Position numbers and translations under genes: made by a program. A DNA stretch of 64,000 bases from Cohnella ginsengisoli (GTDB taxonomy: Bacteria > Bacillota > Bacilli > Paenibacillales > Paenibacillaceae): positions 434,001-498,000 of the forward strand of contig NZ_JAPDHZ010000004.1 in the NCBI RefSeq assembly GCF_029525555.1, read 5' to 3'. Below the pieces are notes generated by a model. It saw only the letters and a list, made by a program, of their open reading frames with translations. It was not told where the DNA came from and made no database searches. Shown in pieces: positions 9,263 through 18,380 of the stretch; the stretch's first letter is position 1, and each line of letters begins with the position of its first letter.

Positions 9263-11191
9263 ATGAATCAACCTATAAATCCGGATCGATCCCAAAATAC
9301 GACGTCCCCAAGCCGAGCAAACGGCAAACCGACACGTTCCGAGGACAGGCCGTCGGGCGTGCGGGGAGAGAGAGCGGGAGCGTCCGATCGCGTCGGCAAA
9401 CCCCGTTCGCAGGGAGCTGCGGCTCAGGGGCGACCTGGCCAAAGCTCGGGGCGGGCTGCCTCGAATCAGATTCGCGTTCAACGATCAGCGCCCGGTCCCG
9501 GCCAGGCATCCGCGCACAATCGCGGCCAACGACCGGCACCCGGGCCCGGTCAAGCGTCCGCGCAGCCGCCGGCTCAACGACCACCGGTACCGGCGCAACG
9601 GCCAGTGCCAGGAGCGGCACAACAGCCAGTATCGGCACAACGTTCAGTATCGGCGCAAAGGTCCGAGCCTGCGCGAGGGTCGTCTGCCCAACAACCTAAA
9701 TTCGCCCAACGGCCAACGCCTTCCCAACGTCCCGCGCACGCGCAGCGTCCCGGTCACCGGTCCGGCCAACGGCCGGGCCAGCGCCCGACTTCGGCAGCGC
9801 CATCTTCGAAGCCTTCCTCGCCGCGCAAGCCCCAGACGGCGCGCGAGGTCGCGCTGCGCGTGCTGCTGCGCGTCGAAGAGCAGGGCGCCTTCAGCGGCCT
9901 GGAGCTGAACCGCGTGCTGACGGATGCCGGCCTGTCGCGCCCCGACGCGGCGCTCGCGACCGAGCTCGTCTACGGCACGATTCAGCGCCGGTTGACCATC
10001 GATCACGTGCTGGCGGCCCGCGTCAAGGGCTGGCCGAACAAGGTCGAGCCGTGGGTCCGCTGCCTGCTTCGCCTCAGCTACTACCAGCTGCGCTGGCTCG
10101 ACCGCGTGCCGGCGCACGCCGTCACCGACGAAGCCGTGCGCATCGCCAAGAAGCGCGGCCACGGCGGCATCGCCGGCCTCGTGAACGGCACGCTGCGCGC
10201 CCTGCTGCGCGAAGGCGTGGCGCCGCCTCTGCCGGCGGAGCTGCCGCCAGCAGAGCGGCTCTCGCTCGCCCACAGCTATCCGCTGTGGCTGGCCGAGCGA
10301 TGGGTCGCCGCCTACGGCGAAGCCGGCGCCGAGGCGCTCATGGCGGCGGGCAACGAGCCGCCGCACATGTCCGTGCGCGCGAACCGGCTGCGCGGCACGC
10401 GCGACGCGCTGCTCGCGGAGCTCGCAGGCGCGGGCATCTACGCTGAGCCGTCGAAGCTGTCGCCCGACGGCATCGTGGCGGCGCGCGCCGGCAGCCTGGC
10501 GCAGACGCCCTGGTACGCGTCCGGCCGCCTGTCGGTGCAGGACGAGAGCTCGATGCTCGTGGCGGCCGTCTGCGATCCGCAGCCCGGCATGAACGTGCTG
10601 GACTGCTGCGCCGCGCCCGGCGGCAAGGCCGCCCACATGGCCGAGCGGATGGCAGGCGTTGGCCGCGTGACCGCCAACGACGTGCATCCGCACAAGGAAG
10701 CGCTCATCCGGGAGCAGGCGGACCGGCTCGGCCTGTCGAACGTCGTCACGATCGTCTCGGACGCGCTCTCGCTGCCCGAGCGCCTCGCGCCGGGCTCGAT
10801 GGACGTCGTGCTCCTCGACGCGCCGTGCTCGGGACTCGGCGTCATTCGGCGCAAGCCGGAGATCAAGTGGAACAAGTCGGCGGACGATATCGCAAGCCTT
10901 GCGGCGCTGCAGCGAAGGCTGCTCGAATCGGCTTCGCGCATGGTGAAGCCGGGCGGCCGGCTCGTGTACAGCACATGCACGATCGCGCCGGAGGAAAATG
11001 AAGAGGCGGTACGCGATTTTCTGGGCGCCCATCCGGACTTCAGGCTCGATCCGGCCTGGCCCGAAGAGACGCTTGCGCCGCTTCGAAGCGCCGGCGTCGT
11101 AGACGGCGGCTTCGCAGGCATGGCGCAGCTGCTGCCGCAGCACTTCGGCAGCGACGGCTTTTTCATCGCGCGGCTCGTCCGGGCGGATTGA
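9263..11191 (+). CDS. rsmB: 16S rRNA (cytosine-967-C5)-methyltransferase with long low-complexity N-terminal extension
   Basis: The conserved RsmB/Sun protein starts near residue 190 (TAREVALRVLLRVEEQGAFSG: NusB-like domain) and continues into the SAM-dependent methyltransferase domain with CCAAPGGKAAHMAE, the DAPCSGLGVIRRKPEIKW motif and the catalytic STCTIAPEENE. It methylates C967 of 16S rRNA. The first 190 residues are unusual: Gln, Pro, Arg, Ala and Ser rich with loose repeats such as QRPAPGPGQASAQ. Start at 9263 is supported by AGAGGTG upstream. Usual family length is about 430-450 residues against 642 here. Confidence 0.9.
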   Translation: MNQPINPDRSQNTTSPSRANGKPTRSEDRPSGVRGERAGASDRVGKPRSQGAAAQGRPGQSSGRAASNQIRVQRSAPGPGQASAHNRGQRPAPGPGQASAQPPAQRPPVPAQRPVPGAAQQPVSAQRSVSAQRSEPARGSSAQQPKFAQRPTPSQRPAHAQRPGHRSGQRPGQRPTSAAPSSKPSSPRKPQTAREVALRVLLRVEEQGAFSGLELNRVLTDAGLSRPDAALATELVYGTIQRRLTIDHVLAARVKGWPNKVEPWVRCLLRLSYYQLRWLDRVPAHAVTDEAVRIAKKRGHGGIAGLVNGTLRALLREGVAPPLPAELPPAERLSLAHSYPLWLAERWVAAYGEAGAEALMAAGNEPPHMSVRANRLRGTRDALLAELAGAGIYAEPSKLSPDGIVAARAGSLAQTPWYASGRLSVQDESSMLVAAVCDPQPGMNVLDCCAAPGGKAAHMAERMAGVGRVTANDVHPHKEALIREQADRLGLSNVVTIVSDALSLPERLAPGSMDVVLLDAPCSGLGVIRRKPEIKWNKSADDIASLAALQRRLLESASRMVKPGGRLVYSTCTIAPEENEEAVRDFLGAHPDFRLDPAWPEETLAPLRSAGVVDGGFAGMAQLLPQHFGSDGFFIARLVRAD

Positions 11192-11215
11192 CGGGTCGGC
11201 GCCTTTATAATCAGG

Positions 11216-11325
11216 AAGGGAGCGTCCCCGGAGCATCGGCCCGCGATCGCGCATGCGCCGAGCCGCCGGCAAGGGCTCCCTTTAGGCACGATCGGCCGCC
11301 TTCTACTGCGAAGGCGGCGTTTATG
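11216..11325 (+). terminator. Inverted repeats between rsmB and rlmN
   Basis: AAGGGAGC (11216) can pair with GCTCCCTT (11275), and a compact hairpin GCCGCCTTC/GAAGGCGGC (11295-11318) follows with a short GTTTA tail. Together they probably end rsmB transcription or partly attenuate it. Just downstream TATGGTAAAAT (about 11321-11331) looks like an extended -10 element for rlmN. Confidence 0.45.
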
Positions 11326-11355
11326 GTAAAATAGAGCGAATGGTGGTGACTATCC

Positions 11356-12441
11356 TTGATTGGATTAAAAAATAAAGATTACGTTCCCGCTGACGGGAAG
11401 CCTTTCGTTTACGACTATACGCTGGATCAGCTCCAGGACTGGGTGAAGTCCGCGGGAGAGCCCGCTTTCCGCGCCGGCCAGATCTACGATTGGCTGTACG
11501 TGAAGCGGGTGAGCACGTTCGAGGAGATGACGAACCTGCCGAAGGCGCTCCGCGAGAAGCTCGCGGACGCCTTCAACTTCGTCACGCTGACCGAGATTAC
11601 GAAGCTTCAATCGAAGGACGGGACGGTCAAGTTCCTGTTCGGCCTGGCCGACAACCATGCGATCGAGACGGTCATCATGCGGCACAACTACGGCAACAGC
11701 GTCTGCGTGACGACGCAGGTCGGCTGCCGCATCGGCTGCACGTTCTGCGCCTCGACGCTGGGCGGCCTGAAGCGCAATCTGACGGCCGGCGAGATCATCG
11801 CGCAGGTCGTCAAGGCGCAGCAGCTGCTGGATCCCGAAGGCGAGCGGGTATCGAGCATCGTCATCATGGGCTCGGGCGAGCCGTTCGAGAACTACGAGCC
11901 GACGATGACGTTCCTGCGGACGATGACCCACCCCAAGGGGCTCAACATCGGGCAGCGCCACATCACCGTATCCACGAGCGGCATCGTCCCCAATATTTTG
12001 AAGTTCGCGGACGAAAATACGCAGATCAACCTTGCGATCTCGATCCACGCGCCGAACGACGAGCTGCGCTCGAAGCTTATGCCGGTCAACAGGCGGTATC
12101 CGTTCGAGGAAGTGATGAACGCCTGCAAGTACTATATCGAGAAAACGGGGCGCCGCATCACGTTCGAATACGCGCTCATAGGCAGCGTCAACGACCGTCC
12201 CGAGCATGCGGAGCAGTTGGCCGAGGTGCTGCAAGGCATGCTGTGCCACGTGAACCTGATTCCCGTCAACTACGTGCCCGAGCGGGATTACGTCCGTACG
12301 CCTCGCGACGATATTTTCGAATTTCACCGCATCCTTGAGCGCAGGAACATCAATGCGACCATCCGCAGGGAGCAGGGGCACGATATCGCGGCGGCATGCG
12401 GCCAGCTGCGGGCGAAGCACATGGAGAAGCAGGCGAGGTGA
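11356..12441 (+). CDS. rlmN: Dual-specificity RNA methyltransferase RlmN (23S rRNA A2503 / tRNA A37)
   Basis: A 361-residue radical SAM enzyme. The iron-sulfur motif is CRIGCTFCAS (residues about 124-133), followed by the GSGEP and SIHAPNDELRSKLMPVN regions; the C-terminal catalytic cysteine is in AAACGQLR. The start is a TTG at 11356 with GGTGGTGA upstream, giving MIGLKNKDYV. It heads a tightly packed unit rlmN-prpC-prkC-rsgA-rpe. Confidence 0.93.
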   Translation: MIGLKNKDYVPADGKPFVYDYTLDQLQDWVKSAGEPAFRAGQIYDWLYVKRVSTFEEMTNLPKALREKLADAFNFVTLTEITKLQSKDGTVKFLFGLADNHAIETVIMRHNYGNSVCVTTQVGCRIGCTFCASTLGGLKRNLTAGEIIAQVVKAQQLLDPEGERVSSIVIMGSGEPFENYEPTMTFLRTMTHPKGLNIGQRHITVSTSGIVPNILKFADENTQINLAISIHAPNDELRSKLMPVNRRYPFEEVMNACKYYIEKTGRRITFEYALIGSVNDRPEHAEQLAEVLQGMLCHVNLIPVNYVPERDYVRTPRDDIFEFHRILERRNINATIRREQGHDIAAACGQLRAKHMEKQAR

Positions 12442-12446
12442 CGGGG

Positions 12447-13214
12447 TTGAAGACGGCTGTGCGAAGTCATATCGGACGAGTCAGGCAACTGAACGAAGAC
12501 AGGGCTTGGGTCGGCACGACGCCGGGCGGCTTGACGGCCGCCGCGGTGGCCGACGGCATGGGAGGACACAACGCGGGCGACGTCGCCAGCACGCTGGCGG
12601 TCGACAGCCTGTCGAAGTCGCTGTCCGCATGGGAGGGCGTCATCTCGGCATTCGAGGCGGAGGAAAAGCTCAAGGCGATCGTGCTCGCGGCCAACGCCGC
12701 CGTGTTCGAAGCCGCCTCGACGCATCCCCAATATCATAACATGGGCACGACGGTCGTCGTTGCCCTTCTTGACGAGCGGGAGGGGCTGATCGGCCATATC
12801 GGCGACAGCCGCGCCTATCGGATCAGAGGCGGCGCCATCGAGCAGCTGACGGACGACCATACGCTCGTCAACGAGCTGGCCCGTTCGGGGCAGCTCAGCC
12901 GGGAGGAGGCCGCGAACCACCCCCGGCGCAACGTACTTACGCGCGCGCTCGGCACCGATGCGGACGTGTCGGTCGACCTGCAGCGGATCGACATGCTGCC
13001 GGGCGATCGTCTTTTGATTTGCAGCGACGGCTTAAGCGCCCTGGTAGACAAGGCACTCATACTCGATACGATGAATACCGAAGGCGTCACCCTGGATCAA
13101 CGCGCCGACCGTCTCATCGCGCTGGCGCTCACCGCCGGCGGCGACGACAACGTGACGGTCGCCCTGATCGAATACGAGGCGGGGACCGGGACGCGGGATG
13201 GAGGAACGTCATGA
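12447..13214 (+). CDS. prpC: PP2C-family Ser/Thr protein phosphatase
   Basis: A 255-residue Stp/PrpC phosphatase that reverses PrkC phosphorylation. Metal-binding motifs are visible: NEDR near the N-terminus, ADGMGGHNAGDVAS, GTTVVVALL, HIGDSRAYRIRGG, LICSDGLSALV and GGDDNVTVALIE at the end. I prefer the TTG at 12447 (LKTAVRSHIGRVRQLNEDR) because GAGGTGA lies 5 bases upstream and family members begin M-K-T or similar; GTG at 12438 overlapping the rlmN stop is the alternative. It overlaps prkC by 4 bases. Confidence 0.92.
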   Translation: MKTAVRSHIGRVRQLNEDRAWVGTTPGGLTAAAVADGMGGHNAGDVASTLAVDSLSKSLSAWEGVISAFEAEEKLKAIVLAANAAVFEAASTHPQYHNMGTTVVVALLDEREGLIGHIGDSRAYRIRGGAIEQLTDDHTLVNELARSGQLSREEAANHPRRNVLTRALGTDADVSVDLQRIDMLPGDRLLICSDGLSALVDKALILDTMNTEGVTLDQRADRLIALALTAGGDDNVTVALIEYEAGTGTRDGGTS

Positions 13215-15420
13215 CTGCGATCGGACATTTGCTGGGCGGCAGGTACGAGCTGCTCAGCCGAGTAGGCGGCGGGGGCATGGCGCTCGTATACAAAGCCCGC
13301 GACATATTGCTGAACCGCTTCGTCGCGGTCAAGGTGCTCCGGCAGCAGTTCATGCACGACGACGAGTTCGTGCGCCGCTTCCGGCGCGAAGCCCAGTCGG
13401 CGGCCGCGCTTTCCCACCCGAATATCGTCAGCATCTACGACGTGGGCCAGGAAGAAGACACGCATTATATCGTCATGGAATATATCGACGGCGCGAACCT
13501 GAACGAGATTATCCGCGAACGGGCGCCGCTGGCGGTAAACGAGTCCGTTCGCATCGCGTCGCAAATTTGCGACGCGCTCGACCACGCGCACCACAGCCAG
13601 ATCATTCATCGCGACATCAAGCCGCACAACATCCTGATCGGCACGAACGGCCGGGTGAAGGTGACGGACTTCGGCATCGCGCGGGCCGCCACGTCGTCGA
13701 CGATCACGCAGACCGGCTCGGTCGTCGGCTCGGTTCATTATTTTTCCCCGGAGCATGCCAAAGGCGTGGCTACCGGCGAGAAATCGGACATTTATTCGCT
13801 TGGCATCGTGTTGTACCAGATGCTGACGGGCCGGCTTCCTTTTCTCGGGGGAGAGTCCGATCAGCGTCGCGCTCAAGCATCTGCAGGAGCCGTTCGAAGA
13901 TCCGCGTCTCGTGAATCCGTCGATCCCGCAGAGCGTGGAAAACGTCATTTTGCGCGCGATGCGCAAAAACCCGCTCGAACGGTATGCCTCGGCGCAGGAT
14001 ATGCTCGACGACCTGGCGACCTGCCTGCAGCCTCAGCGGCTGAACGAGCCGAAGGTGCGCTTCCCGAGCGACGCGGACGAAGAGGAGCAGACGCGCGTCA
14101 TTCCGGCGATCCGTCCGGAAATGCGTTCTTCCGCGGATGAGACGCTGGCCGGCAAAGGCTCCAGAAAAAAAGGGCCGCCTGAAGAAGGGCAGACGATCGA
14201 AAACGCCGGCGAAAAGCGCAAACGCAAAAAGTGGGTGCTGCCTACCGTATTCGGCGTGATCGCCGCCATTTTGATCGCGATCCTCATCTGGGCCATCTTC
14301 GCCTTGAAGGGACAGCTGGTGTCGCCGGACGTGCAGGTGCCGACGGTCGTGGGCGAGAAACTCGAAGCCGCAACCGCTGACCTCGAAAAGGCCGGCCTCA
14401 AGGTCGCGGATCCGGTCCTGTACGAGCCGAGCGACACGGTGGAGAAAGATATCGTCATCAGGCAGAGCAAGCAGGATATGCCGGTCAAGAGCGGATCGCT
14501 CATCACGTTGACGGTGAGTCTGGGCAAGGAATTGCCCACCCTCGACGATTATACGGGCAAGCTTTACGACGACGCTGTCGAAGCGCTCAAGGCGCAAGGG
14601 GTCCAAGACCAGAACATCAAAAAAGAATGAGGAATACGACAACGAGGCGCCCGCGGGCACGGTGCTCAGCCAGTCGCCTGCGCCGGGCGGCACTTACGAT
14701 CCCGAGAAGGATACGATCACGCTGAACGTCAGCAAGGGTCCCGAATCGTTCGCGATGCCGAATCTGATCGGGATGTCGCTGTCCGAGGCGCGGGCGGAGT
14801 TGACCAAGAGCAGTCTGTCGCTGCCCAACGACAAGGTGCTGCAGGAGCCGAGCTATACGACCAAAGGCAAGGTGTTCAAGCAGTTCCCCGCGGAGCAGAA
14901 CGAGCTGGTGACGCCGGGAACGGAAGTCACGATCTGGATCAGCAGCGGATATCCGGCGGACGCCAAGGAGAAAACTTGGAACGTAACGGTGTCGCCCGCG
15001 GTCGAAGGCCAGACGAGCACGATCAAGATTTTGCTGACCGACGCCCGAGGCGATAGCGAGTGGGGGACGAAGAAGATCAAGACGACGCAGACGTTCCCGA
15101 TCAACCTCGTCGTGTCGCCGGACAAGGAAGGCCAGATTACGGTGTACCGCGACGATCAGTTCCTGGACCGAATCCGGGTGCCGTACGCGGACGTTGAACA
15201 GACGCCGGATCCTACGCCGACGCCGACGCCGTCCGAGGAGATTACGCCGCCGCCGACCGAGTCTCCTGCCGAAGACGCGACGACCGGGATAGACCCGGGG
15301 AATGAAAATACGGACGACCAGGGCGGCGCTGCGAGCAACGATACCGCAGCCGTAGGCCCAGGGAAGGGAAAAGGCAATGACAAAGGACCCGGAAAAGAAA
15401 AAGGAAAAGGGCGAGGCTAG
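13211..15420 (+). CDS. prkC: Ser/Thr protein kinase with PASTA domains (PrkC), two homopolymer frameshifts
   Basis: Membrane kinase that senses muropeptides. The N-terminal kinase has the Gly-rich loop, VAVKVL, HRDIKPHN and DFGIARA. A membrane segment (VLPTVFGVIAAILIAILIW) is followed by three PASTA repeats, then a Pro/Thr linker and a Gly/Lys-rich tail. The frame breaks at G5 13847-13851 (LPFLGE then SPISVALKHLQ) and at A6 14619-14624 (QNIK then KNEEYDNEAP). Removing one base at each gives a single 735-residue protein, so I treat this as one gene with likely sequence errors. ATG at 13211 overlaps the prpC stop. Confidence 0.9.
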
Positions 15421-15423
15421 CCG

Positions 15424-16371
15424 ATGAAAAACAGCGGCAACGGCGCGGCGCGAACGAGCGCGGCGGAGCGTCACGGCATCATCGTCAAGGCGCTCAGCGG
15501 TTATTATTACGTGCGGGACGACGAGCGCGACGCGACGCTTCAATGCAGGGCGCGCGGCATCTTCAAAAAGCGGGGAGAGTCTCCGCTCGTCGGGGACAGG
15601 GTCGTTTACGAGGAAACGGAAAACGGAGAAGGCGCGGTCAACGGCATTTTGCCCAGATCTTCGGCGCTGATCCGGCCGCCCGTCGCCAACGCGGACCAGG
15701 CCGTGCTCGTGTTTTCGGTCATCCGGCCCGAGCTCAATTTACAGCTGCTAGACAAATTTCTCGTGCACATCGAGCATGCGGGGATGGACGCGCTCATCGT
15801 GCTGACCAAGCTCGACGCGGCCGAGCGGTCCGAAGACGCGGGACGAATCGGGCGCGATATCGACGACGCGGTGGCGCTCTACGAAGGCATCGGATACCGG
15901 GTGCTCGCCGTCAGCGCGCGCCAGGGTACCGGTCTCGAGGAGCTGCGCGGCCTGCTGGCCGGCCACGTCAACGTATTCGCGGGCCAATCGGGCGTCGGGA
16001 AGTCTTCGCTGCTCAACGCGCTCGTGCCGGGGCTGACGATGGAAACGAACGAGATCAGCGAAAAGCTCGGCCGCGGCAAGCACACCACGCGTCACGTGGA
16101 GCTCGTCGAGCTGCCGGGCGGAGGATTCGTGGCGGATACGCCGGGATTCAGCCAGCTGGATTTTCAGGAGCTCGGGATCGACGAGATCGGCTCGTGCTTC
16201 AGGGAGTTCCGGGAGCTGGCGCAAGGCTGCAAGTTCAGGGGCTGTACGCACGTTCACGAACCGGGCTGCGCCGTGCTGGCCGAGCTGGAGAGCGGAGGCA
16301 TCGCGGAGAGTCGATACCGCCATTACAAGGAATTCATGAACGAATGGAAAGAAAAAGCGCGGAGGTACTAG
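15424..16371 (+). CDS. rsgA: Ribosome small subunit-dependent GTPase A
   Basis: A 315-residue circularly permuted GTPase for 30S subunit maturation. N-terminal OB-fold (residues 18-85), then G4 TKLD, G1 GQSGVGKSSLLNAL, G2 region TTRHVEL, G3 DTPGFSQLD, and a C-terminal zinc finger with CKFRGCTHVHEPGC. It starts 3 bases after prkC and ends 3 bases before rpe. Confidence 0.95.
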   Translation: MKNSGNGAARTSAAERHGIIVKALSGYYYVRDDERDATLQCRARGIFKKRGESPLVGDRVVYEETENGEGAVNGILPRSSALIRPPVANADQAVLVFSVIRPELNLQLLDKFLVHIEHAGMDALIVLTKLDAAERSEDAGRIGRDIDDAVALYEGIGYRVLAVSARQGTGLEELRGLLAGHVNVFAGQSGVGKSSLLNALVPGLTMETNEISEKLGRGKHTTRHVELVELPGGGFVADTPGFSQLDFQELGIDEIGSCFREFRELAQGCKFRGCTHVHEPGCAVLAELESGGIAESRYRHYKEFMNEWKEKARRY

Positions 16372-16374
16372 CAT

Positions 16375-17022
16375 ATGGCGATCATCGCACCATCGATCCT
16401 GTCGGCCGACTTCGCTCGGCTCGGCGAGGAGGTTCGCGTCGCGGAAGCCGCCGGCGCGGACTGGATCCACATCGATATTATGGACGGGCAGTACGTCCCG
16501 AATCTCACCTTCGGTCCGCCCGTCGTCGCGGCGATCCGTTCCTATACGGCATTGACCTTCGACGCGCACCTCATGGTCGAGACGCCGGACCGGCTGCTCG
16601 CGGACGTCGCGGCGGCCGGCGCGGACCGGATCACCGTGCATGCCGAAGCCAGCACGCATCTGCACCGGACCGTGCACGCGATTCGCGAGCTCGGGAAGGG
16701 CGCGGGCGTCGCGCTCAACCCGCATACGCCGCTGTCCGTGCTCGACTACGTCCTGGACGACGTCGACCTCGTTCTCATCATGACGGTCAACCCGGGCTTC
16801 GGCGGACAGTCCTTCATCCACGGCATGCTGTCCAAGATCAAGCAGCTTCGGCAGACGCTCGTCGCGCGCGGGCGGGGCGACGTCCACATTCAAGTGGACG
16901 GGGGCATCAACGCCGAGACTTCGAAGCTTGTGCGCGAAGCGGGCGCGGACGTGCTCGTCGCCGGCAACTACGTGTTCGGCCGCGCGGATCGCGCAGCCGC
17001 CATCGCATCGCTTAGGGACTGA
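16375..17022 (+). CDS. rpe: Ribulose-phosphate 3-epimerase
   Basis: A 215-residue TIM barrel of the pentose phosphate pathway. Motifs: APSILSADFARLGEEV, HIDIMDGQYVPNLTFGP (metal ligands His and Asp), DAHLMVE, MTVNPGFGGQSF and VDGGIN. It ends the rlmN operon and is followed by a hairpin terminator. In B. subtilis thiN follows; here it is missing. Confidence 0.95.
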   Translation: MAIIAPSILSADFARLGEEVRVAEAAGADWIHIDIMDGQYVPNLTFGPPVVAAIRSYTALTFDAHLMVETPDRLLADVAAAGADRITVHAEASTHLHRTVHAIRELGKGAGVALNPHTPLSVLDYVLDDVDLVLIMTVNPGFGGQSFIHGMLSKIKQLRQTLVARGRGDVHIQVDGGINAETSKLVREAGADVLVAGNYVFGRADRAAAIASLRD

Positions 17023-17045
17023 CTTCGGTCGGTCCCTTTCGTTTT
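17014..17045 (+). terminator. Rho-independent terminator after rpe
   Basis: AGGGACTGAC pairs with GTCGGTCCCT around TTCG, followed by a T-rich stretch. The stem overlaps the end of rpe. Confidence 0.75.
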
Positions 17046-17075
17046 CCCCCGAGGAATAGGACAACTTCGCGCGCG

Positions 17076-17084
17076 CATACACAT
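17076..17084 (+). promoter_or_regulatory. Possible sigma-E-type -10 element upstream of spoVM
   Basis: CATACACAT resembles the sporulation sigma-E -10 consensus (CATACAAT-like). It lies about 95 bases before the spoVM start. No clear -35 was identified, so this is tentative; spoVM is sigma-E dependent in B. subtilis. Confidence 0.3.
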
Positions 17085-17178
17085 TTATCATCAGCGCGCG
17101 CCTTCGGGCGCTGCGCCGCCCCATGCAAGGCCCGTAGGGCCGCGGGCAACGCATCGGACCGGAGGAGGGGTGGGAACG

Positions 17179-17259
17179 ATGAAGTTTTACACCATCAAGC
17201 TGCCGAAGTTCTTGGGCGGATTCGTCAAAGCGATCCTGAACACGTTTCAGAAAAGCTGA
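17179..17259 (+). CDS. spoVM: Stage V sporulation protein M (26-residue coat anchor peptide)
   Basis: The short frame encodes MKFYTIKLPKFLGGFVKAIL plus NTFQKS, an amphipathic helix nearly identical to SpoVM, which recognises the positive curvature of the forespore membrane and recruits SpoIVA for coat assembly. A very strong ribosome binding site (GGAGGAGGGG) precedes the ATG. Its place between rpe and rpmB is the same as in Bacillus. It shows that the organism forms endospores. Confidence 0.95.
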   Translation: MKFYTIKLPKFLGGFVKAILNTFQKS

Positions 17260-17468
17260 TGCCTCCCGGGTGATGGATCCCGCGGCCTTGCAAGGCTCGT
17301 GTACCCGTCCCCGGAACGGGCAGCCCCGCCATGAGCGGGCGATCCGGGATGCCTCGCGGCGCCCAGCGCCGGCTGCGGCCGGACGGCCCGGGCGAATGCC
17401 GCGCCGCGGGACGCTTCATGATGGATGATTAACGCGAGTCTTCTCGCATGCGGATATGGCGAGGCAAA

Positions 17469-17500
17469 ACAAAAAGCACCTGGAGGTCCAGGTGCTTTTG
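17469..17500 (-). terminator. Bidirectional terminator downstream of rpmB
   Basis: AAAAAGCACCTGG pairs with CCAGGTGCTTTT around AGGT. It lies just beyond the rpmB stop on the minus strand. Confidence 0.8.
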
Positions 17501-17538
17501 CCATGGGCTGTCGTCCGCCGGAGCGAACGGGCAGTTAA

Positions 17539-17727
17539 TTATACGCGAACGACTTTGCCGGACTTCAGGGCGCGAGTGCTGACGTAAACGCGCTTCGGCT
17601 TGCCGTTCACCAAAATGCGAACCTTCTGCACGTTGACGCCCCAAGAGCGTTTGTTATGATTGTTGGCGTGGGAAACGTTGTTGCCGGAAGCCGGCTTCTT
17701 CCCCGTGATATAACATTTGCGAGCCAT
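17539..17727 (-). CDS. rpmB: 50S ribosomal protein L28
   Basis: A 62-residue ribosomal protein beginning MARKCYITGKKPASGNNVSH, with NKRSWGVNVQKVRI and the C-terminal RALKSGKVVRV. GGGAGGTGG precedes the ATG at 17727. Transcribed away from yloU, as in Bacillus. It has one Cys and no zinc-type cysteine set. Confidence 0.95.
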   Translation of the reverse strand: MARKCYITGKKPASGNNVSHANNHNKRSWGVNVQKVRILVNGKPKRVYVSTRALKSGKVVRV

Positions 17728-17912
17728 GTAAATCCACCTCCCTGACCAGACCTTGCACACACTTTTCCTATCATAACACAGGCCTAGTCGGCTTGCAATG
17801 TCATCGGCTGACTTCAAACCGATTCTTTTTTTATAGTACAATGGGAAAAGGTTCACCCATGAAGCCGTCTGTAGCGGACGGCGTTCGAGAACCGCCAAAG
17901 GAGCGTGTGGCC

Positions 17913-18272
17913 ATGCCTATGCAGCTATCGACGGAAAACGGCAAAATCGACGTGGCCGATCAGGTCATCGCCGTCATCGCGGGTTCGGCGGCGCTCGACT
18001 GCTACGGCCTCGTCGGTATGGCCTCCAGAAAGCAATTGAAGGACGGGATCGCCGAGCTGCTCGGACGCGAGAATCTCGCGCGGGGCGTCGAAGTGCGCCG
18101 CGAAGGGGAAGAGCTCCATCTGGATCTGTACGTGATCGTGAGCTACGGCACGAAGATCTCGGAGGTCGCCCACAATATCCAATCCAAAGTAAAGTACGTG
18201 CTGGAGGAAGTCGTCGGGATTGCCGTGGACCGTCTGAACATTTTCGTTCAGGGCGTGCGCGTCATTCGCTAG
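17913..18272 (+). CDS. yloU: Asp23/Gls24 family envelope stress protein (YloU)
   Basis: A 119-residue Asp23-domain protein (ENGKIDVADQVIAVIAGSAALDCYGLVGMASR, then LDLYVIVSYGTKISEVAHNIQSKVKYVLE). Family members are membrane-associated and commonly precede the fatty acid kinase gene, as here. The start is chosen at ATG 17913 (MPMQLSTENGKID), matching the family's N-terminus, with AAAGGAG upstream. The longer frame from 17793 has no family-like residues. Confidence 0.88.
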   Translation: MPMQLSTENGKIDVADQVIAVIAGSAALDCYGLVGMASRKQLKDGIAELLGRENLARGVEVRREGEELHLDLYVIVSYGTKISEVAHNIQSKVKYVLEEVVGIAVDRLNIFVQGVRVIR

Positions 18273-18380
18273 GCGAAGACCGGATCGTAACCACTTGCGC
18301 GATTATCCGATCTCACCTTGGCTTGCCGGGCTCTCCAGCCGGAGAGGCCGGCGTCGCGCCTTCGAAAAGGGGAATTTTCA

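Noticed and set aside
13911..15420. Separate PASTA-domain genes downstream of the kinase
   Set aside because: Both pieces continue one PrkC protein once single bases in two runs are removed.
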